This document shows, piece after piece, positions 29,732 through 38,776 of a stretch of 64,000 nucleotides of DNA. The notes below the pieces were generated by a model, which made no database searches, was not told the DNA's origin, and worked only from the letters and a program-made list of their open reading frames with translations. The stretch spans positions 284,647 through 348,646 of the forward strand of contig NZ_AUCQ01000001.1 of NCBI RefSeq assembly GCF_000429845.1, written 5' to 3'. The position numbers were made by a program, and so were the translations under genes. The DNA is from Comamonas composti DSM 21721 (GTDB taxonomy: Bacteria > Pseudomonadota > Gammaproteobacteria > Burkholderiales > Burkholderiaceae_C). Each line of letters opens with the position of its first letter. Position 1 is the first letter of the stretch.

Positions 29732-30316
29732 TCAATCCACGATCTTGGTGATCTTGGAGCCCTGCAGCGAAACGCCGGCCTCCAGGCCCACATTGCTCAG
29801 CACATAGCTGGTCACCGGCCCCTGGGCGGTGGTGGTGTCCACGCTGCCATTGGCCCCCACCTTGCCCACGGTCACGTTGGCATCTGCCCCAACGGACCAG
29901 CCATTGCTGGCCTTGAACTTGTCGAGTGCCTCCTGGGTGTTGAATACATAGATCACGGCCTTGGACTGGCCGCCGGCCTGCCAGCCTATGGAAGCCCCGG
30001 TGGTGCTGTAGTAGCCATGGTTCTTGCCAGCCACACGCAGCACGCCCGTACCGTGCTCCACGCCCAGCACAAAGCTGCCACCGATCACCGAGGGGAAGAC
30101 CAGCACGCCCTTGGCGCGCGCCACCATGTCCTTGGAGCCCGGCGCCGTCTGGTACAGGCGCTCCAGCGCCGTTGTGGCGCGTGCATCGACCGTTGTCCTG
30201 TCCGATTTGGGGGCGGAGGTGGTGCTGGGCTTGGTGGTCGTGCATCCCACCATGGCCAGGCTGCCAGCGGCGAGGGTTGCCGCCACGATCACGGTACGAA
30301 TAGGAGTTGTGCGCAT
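29732..30316 (-). CDS. SYLF/Ysc84-domain lipoprotein
   Basis: A 194-residue lipoprotein with lipobox MVGC (Cys near residue 25) and a Thr/Ser/Lys linker. The domain starting KDMVARAKGVLVFPSVIGGSF and ending with a glycine-rich beta region is the SYLF (Ysc84-related) lipid-binding fold. In bacteria such proteins are envelope proteins of unclear function, with paralogues often near stress or respiration genes. Monocistronic, with its own terminator. Confidence 0.88.
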   Translation of the reverse strand: MRTTPIRTVIVAATLAAGSLAMVGCTTTKPSTTSAPKSDRTTVDARATTALERLYQTAPGSKDMVARAKGVLVFPSVIGGSFVLGVEHGTGVLRVAGKNHGYYSTTGASIGWQAGGQSKAVIYVFNTQEALDKFKASNGWSVGADANVTVGKVGANGSVDTTTAQGPVTSYVLSNVGLEAGVSLQGSKITKIVD

Positions 30317-30723
30317 GAAAACCTACCTTTCTATCGTTCTTGGGAAAGCCCCTTGTTTGACTCTTTTGACGTCACTTCCAGTCATCGGCGTCTTGCCTGC
30401 TGATAGGGCCTGCGGTTGCACAGGCCATTGAGCGACATGTATTCATGCTAGATCGTTTCCCATGGTTGAACACGCATATCGCGCAACTCGGGAAGCAGGC
30501 CTACAAGAGCAGGCGCCAAACTCTGGAAATCTTGCCCTACCCAAGGCTCTTGCACAGGCACTTGGAGCAGCGTACCAGCCCCCCGCTGCAAAGCATGTGA
30601 CCAAGATCAAGCGCCTTGCCACAGGTAGCTGCGAGCATTCAGCGAGACAATGCATGCTCAAGGTTTTCGCCGCACCCAAAAATCAGGCACAGGCCACTTG
30701 CCGCATCGACACAGAGACAGCCC
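30317..30723. other. 407-base intergenic region between divergent genes
   Basis: It separates the SYLF lipoprotein (minus) from the DoxX gene (plus). GTGAC-CAAG-ATCAA at about 30597-30610 is a weak FNR-type match (eight of ten). I see no credible gene. Confidence 0.35.
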
Positions 30724-31113
30724 ATGAAAATCTGGAGCCACTTTCATCACCCCAAGGCCGCACTCGCACTGTTGCGCGCCACTCTGGCCATACTGCTGCT
30801 CTTTCATGGCTGGGCCAAGATCCGCCATGGCATCGGCGGCATAGAGAGCATGGTCTCCGCCACGGGCCTGCCCGGCTGGCTGGCCTACGGGGTTTACATC
30901 GGCGAAGTCGTCGCTCCCCTGCTGCTGCTCGTCGGCCTCTGGGTCGTCCCTGCAGCCCTGGTCGTGGCCGGCAACATGCTGGTGGCCTTCGTGCTCGTGC
31001 ACACCAGCCAGGTCCTCCAGCTCAACAGCTCCGGCGGCTGGATGCTGGAGCTGCAGGCCTTCTTCTTTGTCTGCGCCCTGGTCGTGGCCATGAGCCACTC
31101 CCCGGGGAAGTAG
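30724..31113 (+). CDS. DoxX family membrane protein
   Basis: A 129-residue protein with four hydrophobic segments. The first block LALLRATLAILLLFHGWAKI and the later GEVVAPLLLLVGLW are typical of DoxX. Members are small quinone-linked or redox-linked membrane proteins. I choose the ATG at 30724; the longer frame upstream is polar and unlike the family. It stands alone between the SYLF gene and the HIU hydrolase gene. Confidence 0.85.
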   Translation: MKIWSHFHHPKAALALLRATLAILLLFHGWAKIRHGIGGIESMVSATGLPGWLAYGVYIGEVVAPLLLLVGLWVVPAALVVAGNMLVAFVLVHTSQVLQLNSSGGWMLELQAFFFVCALVVAMSHSPGK

Positions 31114-31166
31114 CAAGCTGCAGCGGGCCTGTTGCGGTGCCTGGCCTGCAGGCATGCACTCCTGGC

Positions 31167-31517
31167 TCAAGAGCCTCGGTAAGTCGAATAGCTCCAGGGG
31201 CTGACCAGCAGTGGCACATGGTAGTGCCGCCCTTCGTGGGCCACTCCGAAATCCAGGTGCACCCAGTTGAGAAAACGCGGCTGCGGCAGATCCACGCCAC
31301 GGGCATCGAAGTAGCCCGCGACATCGAAGCTCAGACGATAAGTGCCCGACTTCAGGGTCTGGCTGTCCAGCAGCGGCTCATCGGCCCGGCCATCGTGGTT
31401 GAGCAGCAAGCGCCTGATGAGCCTGGCCTGCTCACCCTCGGTCGCATACAAGGCTACGGCCATACGGGCGGCCGGGCATCCGTGCATGGTGTCCAAAACG
31501 TGGGTACTCAAGCCCAT
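31167..31517 (-). CDS. 5-Hydroxyisourate hydrolase (transthyretin-like)
   Basis: A 116-residue enzyme that hydrolyses 5-hydroxyisourate to OHCU, the step after PuuD. The family marks are at both ends: LSTHVLDTMHGCPA at the start, with the active-site His, and PLLVSPWSYSTYRGS at the C-terminus (YRGS tail). AGGAGA lies 7 bases upstream of ATG 31517, which decides the start over the longer frame. The upstream region shares the ACAAAGTGTAT element with puuD, so the two are probably co-regulated. Confidence 0.95.
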   Translation of the reverse strand: MGLSTHVLDTMHGCPAARMAVALYATEGEQARLIRRLLLNHDGRADEPLLDSQTLKSGTYRLSFDVAGYFDARGVDLPQPRFLNWVHLDFGVAHEGRHYHVPLLVSPWSYSTYRGS

Positions 31518-31617
31518 GAGCTTCTCTCCTGTACGGCGGCGGCAAGACTGCCGGCGGGATTGACAATCGCCCTGCAACCGGGCCTGTCGTCGAAGCCATC
31601 ATGCAGGACTCTTGCAG

Positions 31618-31631
31618 ACAAAGTGTATACA
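31618..31631. promoter_or_regulatory. Candidate operator between the HIU hydrolase and ggt genes (ACAAAGTGTATACA)
   Basis: The palindromic core TGTATACA is at 31624-31631, about 107 bases before the HIU hydrolase start and 127 bases before ggt. It matches the puuD and GntR sites. Confidence 0.55.
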
Positions 31632-31757
31632 GTCCCTGCCCCATGCCTGAGACCGGAGGGCTGAAAATACCCGTTTTCTCTTCTCCAGCTCAGATTCTCC
31701 ATGGTGTTTTCAGCTTCTAAACTAGGGGCCGAAATTTTTACCAGCCAAGGAGTATCG

Positions 31758-33542
31758 ATGCCGTTTCGCTCAAGCTTGCTGGCCAGCAGCCTGGCCCTGG
31801 CCCTTCTCAGCCTCACCGCCTGCGGCCATCCCCCCTCCAACCCGGCCGCTGCCGCACCGGCTGTGGAGCAAAGCAGCGCCGCGCAGGCCGCCAGCGCGGC
31901 CTATGACTTCGACATGGACGTGTTCCACCCCGTGGTCGCCGAAAACGGCATGGTCGCCAGCGAGCAGGAGCTGGCCTCGCGCATCGGCCTGGAGATCCTC
32001 AAGTCGGGCGGCAATGCCGTGGATGCAGCCGTGGCCATGGGCTTTGCGCTGGCCGTGGCCCTGCCCAATGCGGGCAACATCGGCGGCGGCGGCTTCATGC
32101 TGCTGCACGACGCCAGGTCGGGCAAGGATGTGGCGCTGGACTTTCGCGAGGTCGCGCCTTCCCAGGCCTCTCGCGGCATGTACCTGGACGCCCAGGGCAA
32201 GCTCATCGACGGCAAGTCGCTGTACACGCATTACGCCGTGGGAGTGCCCGGCACCGTGGCCGGCATGGAGCACGCGCTCAGGAAATGGGGGAGCCTTCCG
32301 CTGTCCAGGGTGATCGCGCCGGCCATTGCCCTGGCCGACAAGGGCTATCCGGTCAGCGAGACCCTGGCCAAGACCTTGCAGCAGGAGAAGCAGAGCATGG
32401 GCCGCTGGCCTGCCACCCAGGCCATCTTCTGGAAGAATGGCGAGCCACTCAAGCGCGGCGATCTGCTGGTGCAAAAAGACCTGGCCCAGTCCATGCGCCT
32501 GATCTCCGAGCAGGGTGCCAAGGCCTTCTACGAAGGAGCCATCGCCCAGAAGATTGCTGCCGAGATGGCCCCCTACAAAGGCGCCATCACGCTGGCCGAT
32601 TTGAAGAGCTACAAGGTCATAGAACGCCAGCCCGTGCGCGGCAGCTACCGAGGCTATGAGGTCGCGACCATGCCGCCGCCGTCCTCGGGCGGAGCCCATC
32701 TGATCCAGATCCTCAACATGATGGAGCGCTGGCCCATGAACCAGTGGGGCGTGAACAGCGCCCAGAGCGTGCACTACATGGCCGAGAGCATGAAGCTCGC
32801 CTATGCCGACCGCGCCGAATACCTGGGCGACCCGGATTTCGTGCAGGTTCCGCTCAAGGGCCTGGTCTCCAAACCCTATGCCGACCAGCTCGCGGCCGGC
32901 ATAGACGGCAACAAGGCGCGTGCGGCCCAGAGCATCAAGCCCGGCAAGCCGCAAGCCTACGAGAGCGACCAGACCACGCACTACTCCGTGGTGGACAAGG
33001 CCGGCAACGCCGTGGCCGTGACCTATACGCTGAACACCAACTTCGGCACCGGCATCGTCGCCAAGGGCACGGGCATTGTGCTGAACAACGAGATGGATGA
33101 CTTTTCGGCCAAGCCCGGCGTGGCCAATGCCTACGGTCTCGTGGGCGGCGAGGCGAATGCCGTGGCTGCGGGCAAGCGCCCGCTGTCCTCCATGACCCCG
33201 ACCCTGGTGCTCAAGGACGGCAAGCCCGTGCTGGTCACCGGCAGCCCCGGCGGCGCGCGCATCATCACCACCGTGCTGCAGACCGTGAGCAATGTGATCG
33301 ACTTCGGCATGAACCCTGCCGAGGCTGCGGCCACGCCGCGCTTTCACCACCAGTGGACGCCCGACGAGCTGCGCCTGGAAAAGGGCTTCAGCCAGGACAC
33401 CATCAACCTGCTCAAGGCGCGCGGCCACCACGTTGCCGTCAAGCCGGCCATGGGCCGCACCCAGACCATTGAGATCCGCGACGGCAAGCTGTATGGCGCA
33501 TCCGATCCGCGCAACCCCGACGGACAGACGCTCGGGTACTGA
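31758..33542 (+). CDS. ggt: Gamma-glutamyltransferase, lipoprotein form
   Basis: A 594-residue N-terminal-nucleophile hydrolase that cleaves gamma-glutamyl bonds, as in glutathione. The signal peptide ends at a lipobox LTAC (Cys near residue 20), so the protein is anchored to a membrane instead of free in the periplasm. The self-cleavage site SDQTTHYSVVD is present, with the first Thr near residue 406 as the nucleophile; GSPGGARIITTVLQTVSNVIDF and PSSGGAHLIQILNMMERWP are also conserved. AAGGAG precedes ATG 31758, which rules out the longer frame. A strong terminator follows. Confidence 0.94.
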   Translation: MPFRSSLLASSLALALLSLTACGHPPSNPAAAAPAVEQSSAAQAASAAYDFDMDVFHPVVAENGMVASEQELASRIGLEILKSGGNAVDAAVAMGFALAVALPNAGNIGGGGFMLLHDARSGKDVALDFREVAPSQASRGMYLDAQGKLIDGKSLYTHYAVGVPGTVAGMEHALRKWGSLPLSRVIAPAIALADKGYPVSETLAKTLQQEKQSMGRWPATQAIFWKNGEPLKRGDLLVQKDLAQSMRLISEQGAKAFYEGAIAQKIAAEMAPYKGAITLADLKSYKVIERQPVRGSYRGYEVATMPPPSSGGAHLIQILNMMERWPMNQWGVNSAQSVHYMAESMKLAYADRAEYLGDPDFVQVPLKGLVSKPYADQLAAGIDGNKARAAQSIKPGKPQAYESDQTTHYSVVDKAGNAVAVTYTLNTNFGTGIVAKGTGIVLNNEMDDFSAKPGVANAYGLVGGEANAVAAGKRPLSSMTPTLVLKDGKPVLVTGSPGGARIITTVLQTVSNVIDFGMNPAEAAATPRFHHQWTPDELRLEKGFSQDTINLLKARGHHVAVKPAMGRTQTIEIRDGKLYGASDPRNPDGQTLGY

Positions 33543-33569
33543 CCGGCCCGCGCAAAAGCCTGCCCATGC

Positions 33570-33600
33570 AAAAGCCGTGGCCCTGGCCACGGCTTTTTTT
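33570..33600 (+). terminator. Rho-independent terminator of ggt
   Basis: The stem AAAAGCCGTGGCC / GGCCACGGCTTTT with a 2-base loop is followed by a T-run. Confidence 0.88.
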
Positions 33601-33650
33601 CGCGCTCATGGCTGCCGCACATCCGGCCCCATGCCGCCGCTGGCGCCAGA

Positions 33651-34427
33651 CTATGCGATCACGGCTCCGCCATCGGCAACCAGCGTCTGGCCCGTGACGA
33701 AGGCTCCCGCACGCGAGGCCAGAAAAGCCACCACGCCCGCGATATCGTCAGGCTGGCCCAGGCGGCGCAGCGGCAACTTGCCCTGCGTAAAGGCCTGCAT
33801 CTTGGGATCGTCGACCAAGGCCTGAGCCATCCGGGTCTCGATCAGGCCCGGCGCAATGCAGTTCACGCGGATGTTGTGCGGGCCCAGCTCCACGGCCAGA
33901 TCCCGCGCCAGCTGCATGTCGGCTGCCTTGGAGACCCCGTAGGCGCCTATGGTGGACGAGCCCTTGAGCCCGGCGATCGAGGAGATGATGATGATGCTGC
34001 CATCGCGGCGCTCGCGCATCTGCGGTGCCACCTGCTTGATCAGCCACAGATTGCTGAGCACGTTGTTGCGCAGTATCTTGAGGAAGATCTCGTCGTCCAT
34101 CTGCTCCATCGGCCCGTAATACGGGTTGGTGGCTGCATTGCAGACCAGAATGTCGATGCGCCCCAGTTTCTCGTTCACCTGCCTCATGAGGTGCGCGAGC
34201 TGCTCCTGGCTGGAGATATTCGCCTCGCAGGCCATGGCCTGCCCGCCTGCGGCGCGTATGACCGCCGCCACTTCCTCGCAAGCGCCGAGGTGCCGGCTCG
34301 ATACGCATACCGAGGCGCCGCGCGCAGCAAGCTGCAAGGCGCTGGCCCGCCCTATGCCCCGGCTGGCACCGGTGATGACGGCAACCTTGCCGCCGAGGTC
34401 GAAGAGATCTGATGCGATGGAGTTCAT
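33651..34427 (-). CDS. SDR family oxidoreductase
   Basis: A 258-residue short-chain dehydrogenase. The cofactor motif TGASRGIGRA, the structural NAAT (in VCNAATNPYYGP), the catalytic Ser in IIISSIAG and the YGVSK pair with its Tyr and Lys are all present. It overlaps the preceding acyl-CoA dehydrogenase gene as ATGA, so the two are translated together. A beta-oxidation-like or 3-hydroxyacyl substrate is suggested by this partner, but not proven. The long frame continuing upstream of 34427 is inside the acyl-CoA dehydrogenase gene. Confidence 0.9.
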   Translation of the reverse strand: MNSIASDLFDLGGKVAVITGASRGIGRASALQLAARGASVCVSSRHLGACEEVAAVIRAAGGQAMACEANISSQEQLAHLMRQVNEKLGRIDILVCNAATNPYYGPMEQMDDEIFLKILRNNVLSNLWLIKQVAPQMRERRDGSIIIISSIAGLKGSSTIGAYGVSKAADMQLARDLAVELGPHNIRVNCIAPGLIETRMAQALVDDPKMQAFTQGKLPLRRLGQPDDIAGVVAFLASRAGAFVTGQTLVADGGAVIA

Positions 34428-36256
34428 GCGTTCTGCCCTGGGTGAGTGAATTCCTGTGTTGCACATCCGGCAAGCGCCAGCAGACCGGCAGGAGCCATGG
34501 CGGCCCGAAGCAGATGCTCGACTTCGGGAAACAGATGGGCGAAATAGAAATGCGCGCACGAGACCTTGCCCGCATGAAAGACCGAGCTGCCGGCCGCCGC
34601 CTCGCTCACGCGGGCCATGTCTATCCAGATCCAGCCATAGACCAGATGGCCGAGCAGCCGCAGATAGCTGCTCGCGCTGGCACCGAGCTGGTCCGGGTCT
34701 TGCACCACCCTCGCGGCCAGGTCTTCGGTCAGGGCGTTGAGCCGCTCGCACAAATCATCCACGGCCCGCACATGCGCCTGCAGTGCCGAATCCGCCGGCA
34801 CACGCGACAGCGCGCTGCGCACCATGTCCACGAAGGAGCGCAGCGCCTGCCCGCCATCGCCAAGCACCTTGCGCCCCAGCAGATCCTGGCCCTGTATGCC
34901 GTTGGCGCCCTCATAGATCTGGCCCACGCGCACATCGCGGATGAACTGGGAGGCACCGCTTGCATTCAGATATCCCCAGCCGCCCAGCACCTGCTGGGCC
35001 AACGTGGCGCATGCATAACCGTTGTCCGTGGCAAAGGCCTTGAGCACGGGCGTGAGCAGGGCCACTTGCGCTGCGGCCTCATCGCGCAATTGCGCATCGG
35101 GATGACAAAGGGACTGGTCCACGCGCAGCGCCACCCAATAGCCAAAGGCGCGGCCGGCCTCCAGCCAGGCCCGCTGGGTCAGCAGCATGCGCCGCACATC
35201 GGCATGCACCACCAGGGGATCCGCAGCGGCCTGCGGATTCGCCGGCCCACGTGCACTGCGTCCCTGCAGACGCTGCTGCGCATAGGCCGATGACAGCTGA
35301 TAGGCACGCTCGGCCTGGTTCACGCCCTGCATGCCGGTGGCCAGGCGGGCGATGTTCATCATCACGAACATCGCCTGAAGGCCCCGCTGGGGCTGGCCCA
35401 GCAACTCGGCCCGGGCCCCGTCGAACTGCATGCGACAGGTGGGCGTGGCGCGAATGCCCATTTTGTCCTCGAGTGCGGTGCAGCGCACGGCATTGCGCAC
35501 ACCGGGCCGGCCCGCATCATCGGGGAGAAACTTGGGCGCGATGAACAGCGAGAGGCCGCGCACGCCCTCGGGCGCACCCTCTATGCGTGCCAGCACCAGA
35601 TGCAGGATGTTGTCGGACAGGTCGTGCTCGGCATTCGTCGCCATGCGCTTGTGGCCCCACAGGCGATAGCTGCCATCGGGCTGCGGCACGGCGCGCGTCT
35701 GCAGCAGGCCCACATCGGTGCCGGCCTGGTCTTCGGTAATGCACATGCTGCTGGTCCAGTGGCCACTGGTCAGCGGGGGCAGGTACCTGGCCTTCTGGGC
35801 AGTGGTTCCATTGGCCTCGATGCAGGCATAGCCGCCGCGCGACATGCTGGTGTACATCAGCCATGCGTGGTTGGCCGAGCCCATGAGCTCGGTCACCAGA
35901 TGGGTGAGCACGGTGGGCAAGGCCTGGCCACCATACTCTTTCGCCGCACCCAGGCCCGGCCAGCCGCGCCGGCAGAAGTCGCGATAGGCCTGTGCGAACC
36001 CTGCTGGCGCATGCACCAGCCCGTCCTCGTAGCGGCAGCCCTGCTGATCGCCGCTGAGGTTCAGCGCGGCGAGCTCATCCTGCGCGAACCGCGCCAGCTG
36101 TACCAGCAGGCTGTCCATGTCTTGTGCGCCGATGTGGGCATGGGGCGGCAGGGCGCGCAGGCCGGCTTCGACACCCAGCCATTCGTGAAGCACGAACATC
36201 AGCTCGTGGATGGGCGCCGCATACGCAGGCGCAGCGTGGTCTTTGTCTTGTGGCAT
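34424..36256 (-). CDS. Acyl-CoA dehydrogenase (DmdC-like, long form)
   Basis: A 610-residue flavoprotein of the long acyl-CoA dehydrogenase group that includes 3-methylmercaptopropionyl-CoA dehydrogenase. It has the extra N-terminal block (APIHELMFVLHEWLG), the FAD/substrate motif WTSSMCITEDQAGTDVG, the region LGGWGYLNASGASQFIRDVR with YEGANGIQGQDLLGRK, and the extra C-terminal domain. The catalytic Glu of the family lies in the IYEGANGIQ block. I start at ATG 36256; a TTG at 36304 is an alternative. The substrate is open. Downstream SDR is coupled; a TetR gene stands 249 bases upstream. Confidence 0.88.
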   Translation of the reverse strand: MPQDKDHAAPAYAAPIHELMFVLHEWLGVEAGLRALPPHAHIGAQDMDSLLVQLARFAQDELAALNLSGDQQGCRYEDGLVHAPAGFAQAYRDFCRRGWPGLGAAKEYGGQALPTVLTHLVTELMGSANHAWLMYTSMSRGGYACIEANGTTAQKARYLPPLTSGHWTSSMCITEDQAGTDVGLLQTRAVPQPDGSYRLWGHKRMATNAEHDLSDNILHLVLARIEGAPEGVRGLSLFIAPKFLPDDAGRPGVRNAVRCTALEDKMGIRATPTCRMQFDGARAELLGQPQRGLQAMFVMMNIARLATGMQGVNQAERAYQLSSAYAQQRLQGRSARGPANPQAAADPLVVHADVRRMLLTQRAWLEAGRAFGYWVALRVDQSLCHPDAQLRDEAAAQVALLTPVLKAFATDNGYACATLAQQVLGGWGYLNASGASQFIRDVRVGQIYEGANGIQGQDLLGRKVLGDGGQALRSFVDMVRSALSRVPADSALQAHVRAVDDLCERLNALTEDLAARVVQDPDQLGASASSYLRLLGHLVYGWIWIDMARVSEAAAGSSVFHAGKVSCAHFYFAHLFPEVEHLLRAAMAPAGLLALAGCATQEFTHPGQNA

Positions 36257-36505
36257 GGCTGTATGGATCCGGAAAATTCGCTCCGCCTCGGGGTTCCTGC
36301 CCAAGGCCTTGGCAAGGCTTCAGTCTAGGAATCTTCGGCCCGCCGCATGTTCATGTTTCCAGCCAGCCCTGCAAAGTGCGGACAGCGGGGCTGTGCACTC
36401 ACCTCCATGAAGAGAGCCCCGCCCCGGCCTGCGGCTGTTCAGGTTCGGCTGTCCCCCAGAACCTGGAGCCAGGCCCCGGCTCGCCCATCAGCGCTGCGGC
36501 AGTCT

Positions 36506-37132
36506 TCAGCCGCGATATGCCAGATAGCCGCAGACGGCCTGCAGGACTTGCGCCTCGATCTCGCCCGCCCTGGGCTCAACCGCCCATGTGAGCAAGGCGT
36601 TGCGCACCAGCCCGTCGGCCATGGTGAAGACCGAAAATGCCGCCATGGCGGGCTGCTGCCCGTCCGGCCAGTCGATGGCTGCGGCCAGGGCCTCATGCGT
36701 GATGTCCACATGGTGGCGATAGAGCTGGCGATAGGACTCCAGCGAGGACAGCCGGCGCTCCAGCAGGATCAGGGCCGTCCAGTGCGCAGGCTGGCCCAGC
36801 ATCAAACCGACATGGGCCGCGACCAGGGCGGTGGCAATCTCCCGCACCGTGCGCGGCCCGTGCGCATCGCGCGCCCTGACAAGCGCGCTGGCCAGCTGGC
36901 GCACCCGGCTGCGCACCGTCACGGCGGCAATGGATTCCTTGTTCGGGTAGTAGAGATACAGCGTGCCTATGCCGACCCCGGCCACGCCGGCGATATCACG
37001 TATCGATACCGACTCGTAGCCCTTTTCCAGCAGCAGGATCAGAAACGCATCCTGTATCGCCTGGGAGGTGGCCCAGGCACGCGATTGCGAAGGCTTGCGG
37101 CGCGGCCGGATCCCGGCTGCGGTCAGGCTCAT
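36506..37132 (-). CDS. TetR/AcrR family regulator
   Basis: A 208-residue repressor. The N-terminal helix-turn-helix (about residues 25-70) reads IQDAFLILLLEKGYESVSIR and VAGVGIGTLYLYYPNKESI, the standard TetR signature. The ligand domain has no named match. It lies upstream of the acyl-CoA dehydrogenase/SDR pair in the same direction, and probably regulates it. Confidence 0.88.
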   Translation of the reverse strand: MSLTAAGIRPRRKPSQSRAWATSQAIQDAFLILLLEKGYESVSIRDIAGVAGVGIGTLYLYYPNKESIAAVTVRSRVRQLASALVRARDAHGPRTVREIATALVAAHVGLMLGQPAHWTALILLERRLSSLESYRQLYRHHVDITHEALAAAIDWPDGQQPAMAAFSVFTMADGLVRNALLTWAVEPRAGEIEAQVLQAVCGYLAYRG

Positions 37133-37207
37133 GGCCGCCGCGCTTTCGAGCCAGCCCGCGCCAGACCGGGCCGCCGCAGGACAGACCTTGCCCGGAAACC
37201 GGAATTC

Positions 37208-37297
37208 TCTTTTTTGTGAGCAGCTAGCGCTTGCCCTATCTCGATTTCATACATATTCAGCCCTGTAATCAAGCCATAGCAAGCGCTACCAGCTACA
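37208..37297. repeat. Palindromic intergenic repeat, family A (copy 3)
   Basis: The left arm TGAGCAGCTAGCGCTTGCCC and the right arm ATAGCAAGCGCTACCAGCTA pair over about 50 bases. Its right end supplies the stop codon of the glycerate kinase gene (TAG at 37293-37295). Confidence 0.85.
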
Positions 37298-38675
37298 AAA
37301 TCAATATCGCCCTGAAGTCGTTCACATTCGTGTGCGTAGGGCCGGTGATCACCAGATCGCCCAGAGCCTCGAAGAAGTCATAGGCGTTGTTGCGATCCAG
37401 GTGCTCGGCCACGTCCAGCCCCAGGGCCCGGGCACGGGCTAGCGTGTCGGGCCTGACGCTGGCACCGGCGTTGTCCTCCACGCCGTCCATGCCGTCGGTA
37501 TCCGCAGCCAGGCCCCAGACACCGGGCTGGCCTTGCAGCGCCTGTGCCAGGCCCAGGCAGAACTCGCCTGCGCGCCCGCCGCGTCCCGCTGGCCTGCCGG
37601 GCGCGACGGGCTTGAGGGTCACCGTGGTCTCGCCGCCCGACAGGAGCACGCAAGGCCGGATGAAGCCAAGATCGGCACAGGCCTGCTCGCAGGCCGCGCT
37701 GCGCGCCAGGGCCGCATGCATCTTGCCGATCTCGCGCGACTCTCCTTCAATGGCGTCCGAGAGGATATAAGCGGCCAGCCCCGCGCTGCGCGCCGCAGCG
37801 GCCGCAGCCTTCAGCGATTGCATGGGCGTGGCGATCAGTTGCAGCTCATGGCCTGCCAGGCGCGCATCGCCGGGCTTGGGCGTCTCCAGCTGCCCGGCCT
37901 GCAGCGCCGCGTGCACCTTGTCGGGCAGCGCAATCCCGTAGCGCTGCAGTATGGTCAGCGCCTCCTCGCAGGTGCTGGCATCGGCCACCGTGGGACCGCT
38001 GGCGATGATGGAGGGATCGTCTCCGGGCACATCGCTGATCGCCAGCGTGAGCACGCGCGCCGGATGGCAGGCCGCGGCCAGCCTCCCGCCCTTGATGCGT
38101 GACAAGTGCTTGCGCACGCAATTCATCTGCGCAATGCTGGCGCCGCTGGCCAGCAGCGCCTGGTTCACGGCCTGCTTATGCTCCAGGCTCATGCCTTCGG
38201 CCGGCAGGCTCAAGAGCGCCGAGCCGCCGCCCGAGATCAGGCACAGCACCAAATCGTCTGCACCCAGCCCCTGGGCGAGCTCCAGCATGCGCTGCGCAGC
38301 GCCAAGCCCGGCGGCATCGGGCACGGGATGGGCGGCTTCGAGCACGTCGATGTGCTGGCGCACATGCGGTTCGCGTGGCGGCACATGGCCGTAGCGCGTG
38401 ACCACCAGGCCGGACAAGGGCGCATCCGCAGGCCACAAGGCCTCCAGCGCCTGGGCCATGGAAGCGGCAGCCTTGCCCGCCCCCAGCACCAGCGTGCGCC
38501 CCTTCGGGGGCTGGGGCAAATGCCTTGCCAGACCCTGGGCCGGCGAGGCCTGATCCACGGCCACCTGGAACAGATGGCGCAGAAAACCTGCGGGGTCATC
38601 GCGCACCGAAGAAGCTTGCCATGCGGGCTGGCGCGTACCCGAAGCGGATTTCTGGACTTGCATGATGCCTGTCAT
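37293..38675 (-). CDS. Glycerate 2-kinase (MOFRL family)
   Basis: A 460-residue enzyme of the GckA/TtuD (MOFRL) family that phosphorylates glycerate to 2-phosphoglycerate; some members were called hydroxypyruvate reductase. Motifs: LVLGAGKAAASMAQALE, LCLISGGGSALLSLPAEG, ISDVPGDDPSIIASGPT, and the MOFRL part LLSGGETTVTL with ADTDGMDG. In the purine locus it would return carbon from glyoxylate to glycolysis. Two in-frame ATGs (38675 and 38663) are possible starts. It is divergent from the GntR gene and shares its operator region. Confidence 0.92.
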   Translation of the reverse strand: MTGIMQVQKSASGTRQPAWQASSVRDDPAGFLRHLFQVAVDQASPAQGLARHLPQPPKGRTLVLGAGKAAASMAQALEALWPADAPLSGLVVTRYGHVPPREPHVRQHIDVLEAAHPVPDAAGLGAAQRMLELAQGLGADDLVLCLISGGGSALLSLPAEGMSLEHKQAVNQALLASGASIAQMNCVRKHLSRIKGGRLAAACHPARVLTLAISDVPGDDPSIIASGPTVADASTCEEALTILQRYGIALPDKVHAALQAGQLETPKPGDARLAGHELQLIATPMQSLKAAAAAARSAGLAAYILSDAIEGESREIGKMHAALARSAACEQACADLGFIRPCVLLSGGETTVTLKPVAPGRPAGRGGRAGEFCLGLAQALQGQPGVWGLAADTDGMDGVEDNAGASVRPDTLARARALGLDVAEHLDRNNAYDFFEALGDLVITGPTHTNVNDFRAILIL

Positions 38676-38744
38676 TGTGCCAACGCCCCACGGCGCAGGG
38701 CCGCAGGGTTTTTTAGGGAAAAACCCCAAAATCAGTCGACAGAT

Positions 38745-38756
38745 TTTGTATACAAA
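38745..38756. promoter_or_regulatory. Palindromic operator TTTGTATACAAA before the GntR gene
   Basis: This perfect 12-base palindrome lies 20 bases upstream of the GntR start and 70 bases from the divergent glycerate kinase start. It fits the TxGTxxACxA pattern recognised by FadR-type GntR proteins, and its core recurs before puuD and the HIU hydrolase gene. Confidence 0.65.
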
Positions 38757-38776
38757 TAGCAGCTGCAAACACTATC

